Assembly: GCF_000003815.2 (NCBI RefSeq)
Contig: NC_049990.1
Location: 13,258,784 to 13,322,783 of the forward strand
Source of the DNA: Branchiostoma floridae
Taxonomy: Eukaryota; Chordata; Leptocardii; Amphioxiformes; Branchiostomatidae
Reading direction: 5' to 3'
Length of the DNA: 64,000 nt
How positions within the stretch are numbered: position 1 is the stretch's first letter; each line of letters opens with the position of its first letter. This document shows positions 47,907 through 58,850 of the stretch, one piece after another. The position numbers and the translations under genes are program-made. The notes under the pieces were generated by a model. It saw only the letters and a list, made by a program, of their open reading frames with translations, was not told where the DNA came from and ran no database searches.

Positions 47907-48072
47907 AACGACGAATGAAGAGTCGACGGAGGCGCTTCTTGAGCCCGGCCCGCGCCGCCAGACCGACCAGGGGGAGCGGGAGCCGACTCCCAGCCCCGAC
48001 AGCGGCATCAAGACGCCGCTAAACTCCTCTAACGACATCTCTGGGATCACAGAAGACGCCGTCCGTCTGTAG
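47907..48072 (+). CDS. Neuroligin-like gene, tail exon E6b
   Basis: Acceptor cttctccttcttgcag|AACGAC, a strong pyrimidine tract, entered at phase 2. It reads (R)TTNEESTEALLEPGPRRQT, then DQGEREPTPSPDSGIKTPLN and SSNDISGITEDAVRL, with stop TAG 48070-48072. Codon use is GC-rich at third positions, unlike the AT-rich surroundings, which supports coding. The tail is acidic and Ser/Thr/Pro-rich with several SP/TP sites. The last residues AVRL could act as a class II (hydrophobic-x-hydrophobic) PDZ ligand. It follows E5b, so E5b-E6b is the simplest pairing, but E5a-E6b is also in frame. Spliced lengths from E1 are 602 residues (E5a-E6a) and 621 residues (E5b-E6b), consistent with a full protein near 800 residues. 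Confidence 0.8.
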
Positions 48073-48744
48073 ACGTCGGCACAACTACGCCTATAAAATT
48101 GTACAGCGTCTAGATATCCCTATAATAGACATACTATAGTAATAGAAATGACGCAATTTCCGAGTTTCAGAACTGTTAACGTTATATTTTGTTTGAACGT
48201 ACGAGGCAAAAAGAGCAACCTGCTCTCAAGCACGAAGAATAAGCCAGTTCTTGATGCCTCCGCTAAAAGGATTCTGGTTACTGAGGAATTTGCTACTTTC
48301 TAACCTTTTCTGTTACCAGAGCCTCAAAAACAGTGTCCATTTTTTATCTCTACAAAGAGACAACAGAGATGATGCTACATTTAAGGTAGCTTCGTGTCTT
48401 TGATCGACTTTCGATTACGCCTGTGGTTCTGATTGTCTTTTTGTATCATGTTATCAAATGTCCATATTGGGCTGATAAACTAGAAAACAGAAAGTTCACA
48501 TACACAACCAACTCTTCCTACCTTGTTCCACATCTCACCGCGAGCTGTAGTGTGAGGTGTATTTTTTATACTAGCTAAACTTCTAGAAAGTCAAGTCAAA
48601 CTTCTAGAAAAAAATAGGTACAGCTGAAGGTACATATCATGATGTACCCATGCACTGACCTAACGGCTTTTAGTGGTTTTATACATCCATAATGATTGGC
48701 TGTCTAGAGGTGATCTTTCTGCTGCTAAAACAAACCATCGTGTC

Positions 48745-49191
48745 TAGGGGTGGGTACCGGTACAGCGGACAGGTACAAATTTAAAGCCGGTTTTCCTTAT
48801 TTGACCGTTTTTTTTCCGGACCTGAAAAAAATAGGTAGACTGGATGTTGGACCTATTAGAAAATAAACAGATTACTTGATCAGGCATTCACACGTATTGG
48901 CGCTTGCAGGTCGAAGAAATAACAAGAGCGAAGCAGAGTAGAGTTTATAGTAACACCAGGTTTTACAGTCAATAGTACAGAGGCAGTTAGAGTTGTAGGA
49001 TTTTAAAACCCAAGAGTGAGTATGATACTCCACCAAACAGATCTCTTTGTAGTGAAATAGACCATTGTTGGGAGTATCGTCCATTCACATGTTCTCACAT
49101 ACTGAATCAGGTTCAGGTCCAAACCTAGACCTGATCTTCTGTACCTGAACCGGACCTGGGCCTGAATGTTCTGTACCGGTACTCACCCCTA
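48745..49191. mobile_element. hAT-like MITE G1 (447 bp)
   Basis: Ends TAGGGGTGGGTACCGGTACAG and, reversed, TAGGGGTGAGTACCGGTACAG. The 8-base flanks ATCGTGTC (48737-48744) and GTCGTGTC (49192-49199) differ at one base. TAGGGGTG-type ends with 8-bp duplications are the hAT signature. It sits after E6b, in 3' UTR or terminal intron, and carries an AATAAA at 48862. Confidence 0.85.
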
Positions 49192-49316
49192 GTCGTGTCA
49201 CAGCAGACTCAAAGGACATGTCATGAATTCTCCCGTCGGATGTAGACCGTACACAAAGGACATGTAGAATATGACAATATTGCATAAATGTCTGTGTCTT
49301 ATGATTATTGCTACAG

Positions 49317-49551
49317 GACAAGTTCGCAGTACAGTAGTACATTGCCAGGAGGTCCATTCTTGAACTTGACCTTGATCTTACCAACACCTACACGTAAACA
49401 ACAAACAGTCTCCAGAGATATGCTGTCTACATCCACAACCGCACAAGTCAAACAGAACCTTCTTGGCGAAGGTGTTGAGATTTTTTTTTGCAACTTCAAA
49501 AATGTATATCGCCAAGTTCCATTACGAGATCGCTATAAAACAAGACAGTAA
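49317..49551 (+). CDS. Possible third tail exon E6c (doubtful, overlaps an old repeat)
   Basis: A good acceptor (attattgctacag|GACAAG) opens a phase-2-compatible frame of 77 codons. It starts TSSQYSSTLPGGPFLNLTLI and ends YRQVPLRDRYKTRQ before TAA. An AATAAA lies 250 bases downstream. Against it, bases 49317-49395 read backwards resemble the dispersed repeat at 61310-61385 (AAGGTCAAGTTC, AATGG.CC.CCT.GC), and the middle carries CTTCTTGGCGAAGG, another piece of that family. The peptide has no neuroligin-tail features. It is either a recently exonised repeat or a false exon. Confidence 0.3.
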
Positions 49552-49803
49552 AAAAGGCGCCATCCGGAAGGATATTTGAAAGGGTTCATCAGCTTGTAAA
49601 AAGCCTGCGTACATAAATGGACAAGTCATAATGTTGTAAGACTGCGATACGGCTGTTACTGTGTTATTAATGTACACATTCAGGCATTAAACGTAGGTGT
49701 TGTATCTTTGTAAGTATACTGAACAACAATGGAATTAAATAATGAAAATGAAACGGTGTGTATAATCCGTAAAATATCAATTTTGATCATCTGTGGTTTG
49801 TGA

Positions 49804-49809
49804 AATAAA
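49804..49809 (+). terminator. Poly(A) signal AATAAA, likely 3' end of the neuroligin-like gene
   Basis: AATAAA in tgaaataaaattg is the best placed signal after the tail exons and sits just before the 27-base array. Another AATAAA at 48862-48867 lies inside the hAT-like element and could end E6b transcripts earlier. Confidence 0.4.
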
Positions 49810-49954
49810 ATTGTAATCCGCCTTTGTCATTATTTCTTAAATGTTCTGAAGAATAGGTTGTTAGAGATGCCCTAAAACCTGCTCCAAATGGCATAAGCTA
49901 CATGCCACCTTAGATAAAGCAACACACAAATAGTGTTAATATCTACTTTACAAA

Positions 49955-51030
49955 AACAGTGGATGACATTAACCGTGCACAAACAATGAGTGATATCTAC
50001 CGTACAGAAGCAATGGATAACGTCTACCTTACACAAACGGTGGGTGACCTTTATCGTACACAAATGGTAGGCAACATCTACATTATACAAACAGTAGGTA
50101 ACATCTACATTATACAAACAGTAGGTAACATCTACCTTACACAAACAGTAGGTAACATCTACCTTACACAAACAGTAGGCAACATCTACCTTACACAAAC
50201 GGTAGGTAACATCTACCTTACACAAACAGTAGGTTATATCTACCTTACACAAACAGTAGGTAACATCTACCTTACACAAACAGTAGGTAACATCTACCTT
50301 ACACAAACAGTAGGTAACATCTACCTTACACAAACGGTAGGTAACATCTACCTTACACAAACAGTAGGTAACATCTACCTTACACAAACGGTAGGTAACA
50401 TCTACCTTACACAAACGGTAGGTAACATCTACCTTACACAAACAGTAGGTAACATCTACCTTACACAAACGGTAGGTAACATCTACCTTACACAAACGTC
50501 TACCTTACACAAACGGTGGGTGACCTTTATCGTACACAAATGGTAGGCAACATCTACATTATACAAACAGTAGGTAACATCTACATTATACAAACAGTAG
50601 GTAACATCTACCTTACACAAACAGTAGGTAACATCTACCTTACACAAACGGTAGGTAACATCTACCTTACACAAACAGTAGGTTATATCTACCTTACACA
50701 AACAGTAGGTAACATCTACCTTACACAAACAGTAGGTAACATCTACCTTACACAAACAGTAGGTAACATCTACCTTACACAAACGGTAGGTAACATCTAC
50801 CTTACACAAACAGTAGGTAACATCTACCTTACACAAACAGTAGGTAACATCTACCTTACACAAACAGTAGGTAACATCTACCTTACACAAACGGTGGCTT
50901 ACATTCATCTTACACAAAAGGTAGGTAACATCTTACACAACGGTGGGTGACAATTACCAAACAAAAACGGTGTGTGACATTCATCGTGCACAAGCGGTAT
51001 GTAACATCTACCTTACACAAACGGTAGGTA
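49955..51030. repeat. 27-bp minisatellite, main block (about 38 copies)
   Basis: Unit GTAGGTAACATCTACCTT plus ACACAAACA. The period of nine codons with no stop keeps frames open on both strands, giving false QTVGNIYLT and CKVDVTYCL repeat proteins. A variant-marked block (GGTGGGTGACCTTTATCGTA with following units) occurs at 50039 and again 476 bases later at 50515, so a segment of about 476 bp was itself duplicated. Confidence 0.97.
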
Positions 51031-51748
51031 GAGTCGATTCCATATTACCGAGAGGGTGTTTCTTGCCTTTTGTTCCAACATTTTGGAAATCATTGTAACA
51101 ATCTAACTGTGATAAGTAACTGTTTAGAACTATTTATAACATCCATGTGACGTTCTAAATATTTCTATAGTATTCAAACATGTTAGAAACATTTCTAACA
51201 TCAAATACATTATTTCTGTTAGTTTCTAAACTGTTCCAACATAGATGCATCATTTGTGATCACATGTTCGAACATGGAAACAATATGATGAAACTGGGTC
51301 AGTGGGCTGGGAAGAGGGCAATTCACACATCCCTGCCAAGTGCAGGAAATTATGTCTGTCTGCCACCTTCTCACAAAAGACTCACCAGTATATACTAAAG
51401 AAAGTCTAAAAATACAAGAGCCAAACAAAGGACCAAGCTTAGCAGCTTTGTTTATGGGGTCAATAAAAGTTTTTATGGAGGGAAAAAATGACACAAAATG
51501 TTGGAACATGTTGGAACAGTAACAAAAACACATAGATATTTGAAAATTGTTCTAAATAAAGAGAGAATTATATCATTACTTTCCCAAATGTTCCAACAAT
51601 TATAAAAAGGTTCAAACATGTTTAAACTTTCATTTTGAAATGTTTGAACAATTTCGAACTTAAGGGACTGAAATGTTCTTTTACTCAAATAGTTCAAACG
51701 TATTACAAATATTATTTCAAAACCATCTCGGTGACTTGGAATTGACTC
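51031..51748. mobile_element. TIR element D2 (718 bp) inserted in the 27-bp array
   Basis: Ends GAGTCGATTCCATATTACCG and, reversed, GAGTCAATTCCAAGTCACCG. TA on both sides comes from the array unit GGTAACATC. The interior matches D1 (GGGCTGGGAAGAGGGCAATT, CACACATCCCTGCC). Confidence 0.85.
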
Positions 51749-51758
51749 TAACATCTAC

Positions 51759-53079
51759 AGTTTCGACAAGATTTGGCTCTCAAAGTTTTGGAACTGAGCG
51801 CGTTTAGACGATTTTCAGAATAATTATGCAAGTTGAATTTCAATTTGCATAAATAATATGTAATTATATGAAGCATCACTTAAGCTATCTACATACCAAA
51901 CATCATGACAATCGGTCAACCCCTTCTTGAGTTACAGTATTCCCCTTTAAAGTCTAACACTTAACCTTGCCTGCAGTCCCAAAACAAGCCGCTAGGGGGC
52001 CCAAACCTATACTGCTTGTCCAGAACTCGAGATATCAAACCCGGAACAGTACCGTAACAGGCTGCTAGGGCGCCCAACATCTAATCGTTTTCAGGTCTCA
52101 TGACTACCAACATACCGAATATCAATACAATCCATCTAGGCGTTCTCGAGTTATACTGTTCTTCTACATACATAAATACAAACATACAGATGCTACGCAT
52201 AGCATAACTTTCTTGGCGAAGGTAACTACGAGGAGTGATCAATAAGTTCTTGGCCTCACCCAGAAATAATAATGATAACTAAATTAAATTTTTGTGATCA
52301 TTACTTTGCAGGCGACACCGAGCAACCAGAGTTCCACGACCCCATATCTTCGCCAAATGATCCTAAACTTTACAACTGCTGTATTATTTGTGTTCGTCAT
52401 TAATTATGCAAATAAAATTCTCATTTGCATAAATTATATGACTTGATCATCTCGTCCACCAAGCAACAGACGTACACAATCTCTGTTAAGAAAGAGGGCT
52501 TTTCTGATAATTTATGCAAATGAGGACCTCGTTTGCATAATCAATGTTCAACGATGTTCACCTGTAAATAACTTCCAAATGCTAAGAAGTTCCCGTCATT
52601 TACCACAATGACATTACGGCATTTCTCATTGATTATGCAAATTAGGTCTTTTTTGCATGATATATATCTATCAAGTGAATATTCTTCTACTACTCAGTTA
52701 CAAATGTCACATGCTGCAATGGTCCTATAATGGAACTGAGCGTGTTTACGCAATTTCCTATTTTATTATTCAAATTAGATGCCAATTTGCATAATCAACC
52801 ATATTAAGTATCACTTAAGCTATCTACATACCAAAAATCATAACAGTTCGTCATAACCCCTTCTTGAGTCATTCTGTTTCAAAGTCTGACACTAAACCTG
52901 CCCTGCAGTTACAAAACAAGTCGCTATGGGACCCAACCTATACCACTCATATTAGGCACCAAGAGCTGTCTACCACTCAAAAATCATAGCCGCAGCATGT
53001 TCAGAACTCGAAACCAGTACGTTCCGTTGCAGTACCGTAACAGGCTGCTAGGGGGCCCAAAATCGAATCGTTCTCTAGT
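51759..53079. mobile_element. Insert J (1.3 kb) in the 27-bp array
   Basis: The array is broken after ACATCTAC and resumes at TCTACCTTACAC, with TCTAC on both sides (51754-51758, 53080-53084), so this is an insertion with a 5-base duplication. The content is octamer-rich AT DNA (ATGCAAATTAG, ATTTGCATAA) and CGCTAGGGGGCCCAA pieces shared with 60.2-62.5 kb. No TIR is clear and no coding is seen. It may be composite. Confidence 0.6.
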
Positions 53080-53180
53080 TCTACCTTACACAAACGGTAG
53101 GTAACATCTACCTTACACAAACGGTAGGTAACATTTACGTTACACAATCGGTGGATGACATGTGCCTTGCAAAAGTGATG
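53080..53180. repeat. 27-bp minisatellite, distal remnant
   Basis: Three to four diverging units (CTACCTTACACAAACGGTAG) after insert J, continuing the array at 49955-51030. Confidence 0.9.
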
Positions 53181-55244
53181 GGTGATATCTGCCATTTATC
53201 GCGCGTACAGGAGACTAAGATCCCAACAATAGTCACATTATCTTGTTCAGCAAAAAAAAATTTGGGTAGTTTTATAAGGTGCTCGAACTAAATTTCTTTA
53301 TCTTTTTATTAGCTACTCTTGGACAATTCTTTTACTAGTATTATAGCAGAGGAGTAGTAATCTGTAGTAATTAGAAAATGTTTGTTTTCATCTAATTAAA
53401 AAAAATTAATTCTTAATAACTACAGATCGTTACTAGATATCAGTTTGCGCAACACTACGTTTGTAGCTTCCATCATTATGCAACGAAAAACGAAGTTTCA
53501 TTACAGTGGTATGTAACAAAGTGCTGTATTTTGTCATAGAAAAAAATAATATCAGAGGTAATAAAAATGATGACGTCATTAATTTGGCCCCCAAAAAATC
53601 AGATTTAGAATTCTTTAATGCCCATCTATCAACATTCCTTATGGCTCCATTCTTTCTTAATTCATTAATAAGAAAACAGTAGAAGGTCAAAATGCCAATT
53701 TAGCCAACCGACATACCTTGATAAATACGTTGAGTTTTGAATTCTTTTCACCTTTTCAATCATGATTATTTCATGCAATAGACGTTTCCACAGATCCTAC
53801 ACAGCTCAGTTGCAATGGCAGTTTGAAAATTGTTTTTCCTCCTTCTCATTACCGCGAGCAGAATTTGTTCAAGAGAACTATATCTGACACACGCAGACAA
53901 ACCCACAAATAATGAGACTCCCTTGTACGGTAGAACTGCCGGGTGCTTGTGAACCTTTGATGTCTGGCGGGGTCGCGGTGGTGCTCAGCAGGCCGAGCAG
54001 CAATCTGCTGTCAGCCGTCCCAGCTGAGCAGTTAGCATCAACCAGCATCCATCATGGCGGGGACCGAGAGACGACAGCATCTGCGCTGTAAAATCTAAAT
54101 AGAATCACTAGGCTCATTGCTCTTTATAGCCTGCACGTAGAATAAAAAGACATTTCTCGCATGGTTCACATATCCAACAAAGTAGGTAGGTGCCTGGCAT
54201 TAAACGCAACAATATAACCATGACAATATGAGATTTATGCCAAGTAATATGAGTAATATGTTGAGTATTCACATGCAAAACCTAAGTGGGAAGGAGCAAA
54301 TTGAAGAGCTTTTATAATGCCCTAAAGTGCCGGTGTGCGTCGCAGGACGGTGATAATGGACTCCGTCACTGATGCCAACCTGTCTCCATCTGGTATGTGA
54401 GCTTTACAATTTGGAAAGAATTTTAGATCATCTTGAAAGTTCTATTTTATCTGCAAGGGAACCCGAACCATTTTCCTCAAGAAGGTTTTAAGTATAATCA
54501 AATCTAGTGCAACCTCATACCTTCCCAAGTGGAATTTACGACCAACGGTTGATAGACGACACCTATATACAAATTAGATCTTTATTTGTCATATATTGAT
54601 CCGTTTATCATCATTCTTTAAATAGATATTCTGTAGGAAGACTATTCTTGCACGTCCTCGCTAACTGTGAAAATTGGTCTGAGGTCTTCATAGTTTATGA
54701 TTAACGATGCTCATTTTTACTTGACTTCCTAGTACTACAAGTTTGAAATTTTTCTAAAATGATTCATTTTTCATTGATTATGCAAATTAGGTCTTGGCAT
54801 AATGTCGTGTACCTATATTCCTCTTCCCCAGTTACACGTATCGGATGTTTTAATACCTCTATTGCGGAACGCATTAACTTTATATATTTCCTCTCTAATT
54901 ATACAAAAATAATTCCGATTTACATAATCGACGAATTGTATACATCATTGCTTAAGTTACATATGAATAATCTTGGCATTCTAACAATAATCTCCTGCGT
55001 TTCAAGAACAAGCCTCGAGAGGGCTCTTTTTCAACGGTGGCCTGCAGTTGGTATTGCTATAATTGTACATTGAACGACATCCTGATGAAAAATAGGTGTT
55101 CTTATTGCTTTCTTTGATGACCATTGAAATGTGTTGCCAACATGGATAACTGTATACGTAGGACTTAGAAACCATCAATCCATCTAGAAAGGTCCTCTTG
55201 TGCGGATGGTTAGCTGCCGGGAGATCTGTTCATTCAACCAACCG
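53181..55244. other. No supported gene; one weak first-exon candidate
   Basis: AT-rich sequence. At 54354 ATGGACTCCGTCACTGATGC opens a 13-codon frame that meets a GTATGT donor at about 54393, behind a cgtcgcag acceptor-like string. This could be a first or internal exon of a gene to the right, but nothing confirms it. Bases 54765-55010 resemble the octamer-rich repeat family. Confidence 0.3.
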
Positions 55245-55248
55245 TTAA

Positions 55249-55697
55249 CCCTATTCAGACCGGGGGGGGGGGGGGGGCTTTTGAGGCCTGCGCCAACTTT
55301 GATGTCCCATAACGCCCAAACGGCTTACGCTAAAGCTACCAAATTTGATGAGTTTTCCTAAAAAATTGTTGGCAAAAAATTAAAGAAGTTTGACAAATTT
55401 TTCAAATTTTCTTGTTGCCATGGCAACCGTTCGTTGACAGGCAGTTTTGGCCAAAAGCACTATTTTGGGTTCTAACAATGTATTTTTCACATTTATTTGC
55501 TATATTACTGCTATTTTATTACATAAATAAAGTCTTGTATTATTTAGCATATCTTTCATAATTATATATGCATAAATTATGCTAATTTGATGACGTTATC
55601 GGCCCAAAATCCAAGATGGCGGATATGGCGAAGGTGGTGGATATAACATGGCGTAGCCCAACTCGTATTTTAGATGTGCATGACGTCATAAAATGAC
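55249..55697. mobile_element. Truncated TTAA element E2, inverted relative to E1
   Basis: Starts CCCTATTCAGACCGGGGG after TTAA (55245-55248) and follows the right half of the 31112-32027 element in reverse (GTTGCCATGGCAACCGTT, AATCCAAGATGGCGGAT, TGACGTCATAAAATGAC). It stops at ATGACT, where unrelated sequence leading into the 31-bp array begins. Confidence 0.82.
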
Positions 55698-55784
55698 TGG
55701 AAGGACTGGAAGCCAAGTACTGAAGAAAGTTCATTATTGCTGAACCCCTCTCAGTCATAGCTTTCTAGTTCTGAACTCCTTAGC

Positions 55785-56096
55785 ATTAGGTTACCACTGT
55801 CATAACATCGTCATAACTCGGTTTCCAGTACTGAATGGTTGTCAGATCTCGGTTTCCAGTATTCACTGTTTGTCATAACTCGGTTTCTGGAACTGAATGT
55901 TCGTCAGCACTCGGTTTCCAGCACTGAATGGTTGTCAGATCTCGGTTTCCAGTACTGAATGCTCGTCATAACTCGGTTTCCAGTACTGAAAATTCGTCAG
56001 CACTTGGTTTCCAGTATTGAGTGTTCGTCAGCACTTGGTTTCCAGTATTGAGTGTTCGTCAGTACTCGGTTTTCAGTGCTGAATGTTCGTCAGCAG
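55785..56096. repeat. 31-bp minisatellite, about 10 copies
   Basis: Unit TCATAACTCGGTTTCCAGTA plus CTGAATGGTTG with variants (TCAGCACTCGG, TCAGATCTCGG). No coding is implied. Confidence 0.93.
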
Positions 56097-56108
56097 GAGA
56101 TCAGCATA

Positions 56109-56362
56109 AGTTGGGTGCGTCTAGACTACGGTCGGAACGCGCCATGCATAGTACCTATTCGCAGCAAGAAAATTAGTGTTGCGCACTGCGTACGCACCTC
56201 ATTCAGACGGGAAATGCTGAAGTCATAATTCATTTGCCAAATAGGCGTGGTGTGTAGTTTAATTAAGATCATTTTAAAATCCAAATGTTGGTCGTACGGC
56301 TGCGTATTTACATATTTCATATGGATTTCATACCCACTTATACGCATGTTTGTACCCACCTT
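56109..56362. mobile_element. Short copy of the element B family
   Basis: The interior matches 21065-21377 (CTATTCGCAGCA.G.AAA, GCTGAAGTCATAATTCA, CCAAATGTTGG.CGT.CGGC). The ends AGTTGGGTGCGTCTAGACTA and, reversed, AAGGTGGGTACAAACATGCG are weakly inverted. Confidence 0.65.
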
Positions 56363-56369
56363 AAACAGA

Positions 56370-56562
56370 TACTGTGAGTGTGTGAATTTGTATGTGTGTC
56401 TCAGTGCGCGTGCTCTTGTATGCAAGTGTATATATGACTGTGTGCGAGAGAGTACGTGAATGCATATGTGCGTGTGTATGCATGTGTGCGTGTTTATGTG
56501 TGTGTGTGTTTGTGTGTACAGTGTGTGTTTGTGTGTGTTTGTGTGTGTGTGTGTGTGTGTGC
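56370..56562. repeat. GT-rich microsatellite
   Basis: TG dinucleotide tract with TGCATGTGTGCG variants, purest at 56490-56560. Confidence 0.92.
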
Positions 56563-57143
56563 CATAATCATGCAATACAGAAACTTGATATTAGTTTGGA
56601 AACAATAGAATGTCTCCTCGTGTGTATTGAAGACAATCATGCTACTTCAAGTAGGGACTAAATTCTCAACGTCCCGAGGAAGATGTAATAATGTGACGCT
56701 CAACTTGTTCAACGTTCGCTACAGACGAAAGATACTGATCATATTACTGGCGCCAGCCATAAGGCAGTTATAGCAGCCATGAACACCTGCCAGTCTGCGC
56801 TCCAACCTTCAGACATGCTTTATTAGCACCTCATTTGCACTAAAGTCGCTCAATTTGGATTCTATGGATAACGCTCTCCTAACTTTATGAATGTAACAGA
56901 AACAAATAAAGGACAGAAAAATGTAGAAGAAGAACTAGAAAAATTTAGAGCGTTTGTAGATTCCATCCAGATGACATAGACATTTACATAGTTAAGCCAT
57001 GGTAACGTTAACGTTCAACATCAGCTAATTACACATCCCATCATTTATCATTGAATGTTTTTGCAATATTTTTATCAATCATGCAAATCAGTTCCCCATT
57101 TCATCCTCTCACTGTTGGGTCCAGCAGTGGTGGCCAACCCACT

Positions 57144-57341
57144 TACTCTCCAAGCAGAGGTTAGACTCCGGCTGTTTTTTTTCAACGTTTTTTTAGTCGT
57201 TTTTATCGGGCTTTCTATTTTGTATTCTATCTTGCTGTGTCAAAACCTTTGGCTGGCGTACTTCAAGAAAAATGACAAAATAGAAAGCCCGATAAAAAAC
57301 GACTAAAAAAACAGCCGGTGCCGAACTTCTGCTTGGAGAGT
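57144..57341. mobile_element. Foldback element with AAGCAGA ends
   Basis: ACTCTCCAAGCAGAGGTTAG and its mirrored end CTTCTGCTTGGAGAGT. The arms continue CCGGCTGTTTTTTT, AGTCGTTTTTATCGGGC and TTTCTATTTTG, about 85 bases each, with a short loop. No coding. Confidence 0.8.
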
Positions 57342-57344
57342 ACA

Positions 57345-58650
57345 ACCCACCACCCGTCCGCTCCTCCCGGCTTCCAGCCTGCTTCCTCCCTCTTCCTCTA
57401 TAGCCAGCTTCTGCTGCTTCCCTGATCTTGCGCACTGCATCTTTTCTAGCCTTTTCCTTCACTCCTAGTGCTGTTGGTGGCTTCCACGTTGACTTGGCTT
57501 GGAAGCCTTTAACATCTATTATCATAATACCGGTACGTTTACGACGATTTCTCTAGCCATACTGATTTGACAAATTGTCAACGCATCATTTTCTCCAGTT
57601 ACATGTTGCTGTTATAGGTTACCCTTGCCACTTCTTCTGTGTAACTTTTCTGTCACTCTTGTCCTGCTAAAAACGTAATGTTGTAATTGTAACACGCCGC
57701 GGAATTACACGGCGAACGGGCGCGTGGTTGGGAGGGGGTACAAAATACCGGTAGGAAGAAAAACGGCACAATTAACTGCCGCTATGTACATTTATACATC
57801 CTCTGATGTTCCTTCCTTTTCTGTCAGTAAATGCATAAAACATAAACCTGCATGAGCATAAAAAATGTCATGAGAAAACGGACGTATACTGTCAAGAATT
57901 TTCATTTAACTCCTGTCCGTCACAACCGCTATGACGTAACACTTCACTGCTAGCGTAGATATAAAAATGGCGGGAAAATGGCTGCGTACGTTCAATTTTG
58001 CCCATTCAGTCGTAGATCCGGGCTATTATGCAACGGTTCTTCACACTTTTACATGAGTTGTAGGTCACCAACAGAAATTCAAGATTGTTGTTGAATCATG
58101 TTCGTCTTGTGCCGTGAGCATGTGTAATTATGATCTATAAATTTGGCAATGAATGTGACAGTGTGTTCGTCCCACGACGAGCTGCCTACCCCGAAAAAGA
58201 TACTGAAAACTTTTGGCCTTGTTGTCTTCGAATGCATTGTTATCGATGCTTTGTAAATGATGTATTGGGCACCTAGATGTCTGAAGTGTGCACAGCTCAG
58301 AAATAACTATTGTTGCATGTGTAGATCTCTTTAAGTTCGAGTATTTTTAATCTACCGGTATAAGTCTTACTACCGGTATTATGCCAATGCATGTTACACC
58401 CTACTTCCACCGGGAACAAACAGGCCTGCCATCTTTCACTTTACAACTCTGCAGAAGGTCCTGGGACTTGCTCGCTTTTCTCTCGTGTGCTTGTTCACAT
58501 CTTTCCTCTCAGGAAGCGCAATTAGTATATATGATCTTCTTCTGACAACAGTACTGCATCTTTTTTTTCTATTTTGCTTTTGGACAGACGAGGACAATGT
58601 GGCACTGCACTCAAGTTTTTGTAACTTATATTAACAGTACCACATACACG
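57345..58650. other. No gene seen
   Basis: Mixed sequence with a CG-rich patch at 57690-57740 and no recognised exon. Confidence 0.4.
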
Positions 58651-58659
58651 ATACAGACA

Positions 58660-58850
58660 GATGGTAAAGGTAGTCTTTTACCTCCCCGACCGAAACCAGG
58701 TACCAATTTTTACACCTGGGTGAAGTGAGGAAGGTCGTGTAAAGTACCTTTCCCAAGGGCACAACGTCGGGGGCACGGTTGGGATCGAACTCAGAACCTA
58801 TAGATTCCGAGCCAAACGCTCTACCAGTTACGCCACGCATACTGCATCTG
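58660..58850 (-). repeat. tRNA-derived SINE, minus strand
   Basis: On the minus strand: GCGTGGCGTAACTGGTAGAG (A box), GGTTCTGAGTTCGATCCCAA (B box), GTGCCCTTGGGAAAGGTACT and CTTCACCCAGGTGTAAAAA. Same family as 23655 and 36050. Confidence 0.75.

Noticed and set aside
48073-48744. Coding continuation of E6b
   Set aside because: The frame ends at TAG 48072 and the following sequence is AT-rich and stop-dense, consistent with 3' UTR.
49872-50950. Frames of 144-207 codons on both strands with a 9-residue repeat
   Set aside because: The 27-base period without stops explains them. Both strands are equally open and no start context, splice signal or domain is present.
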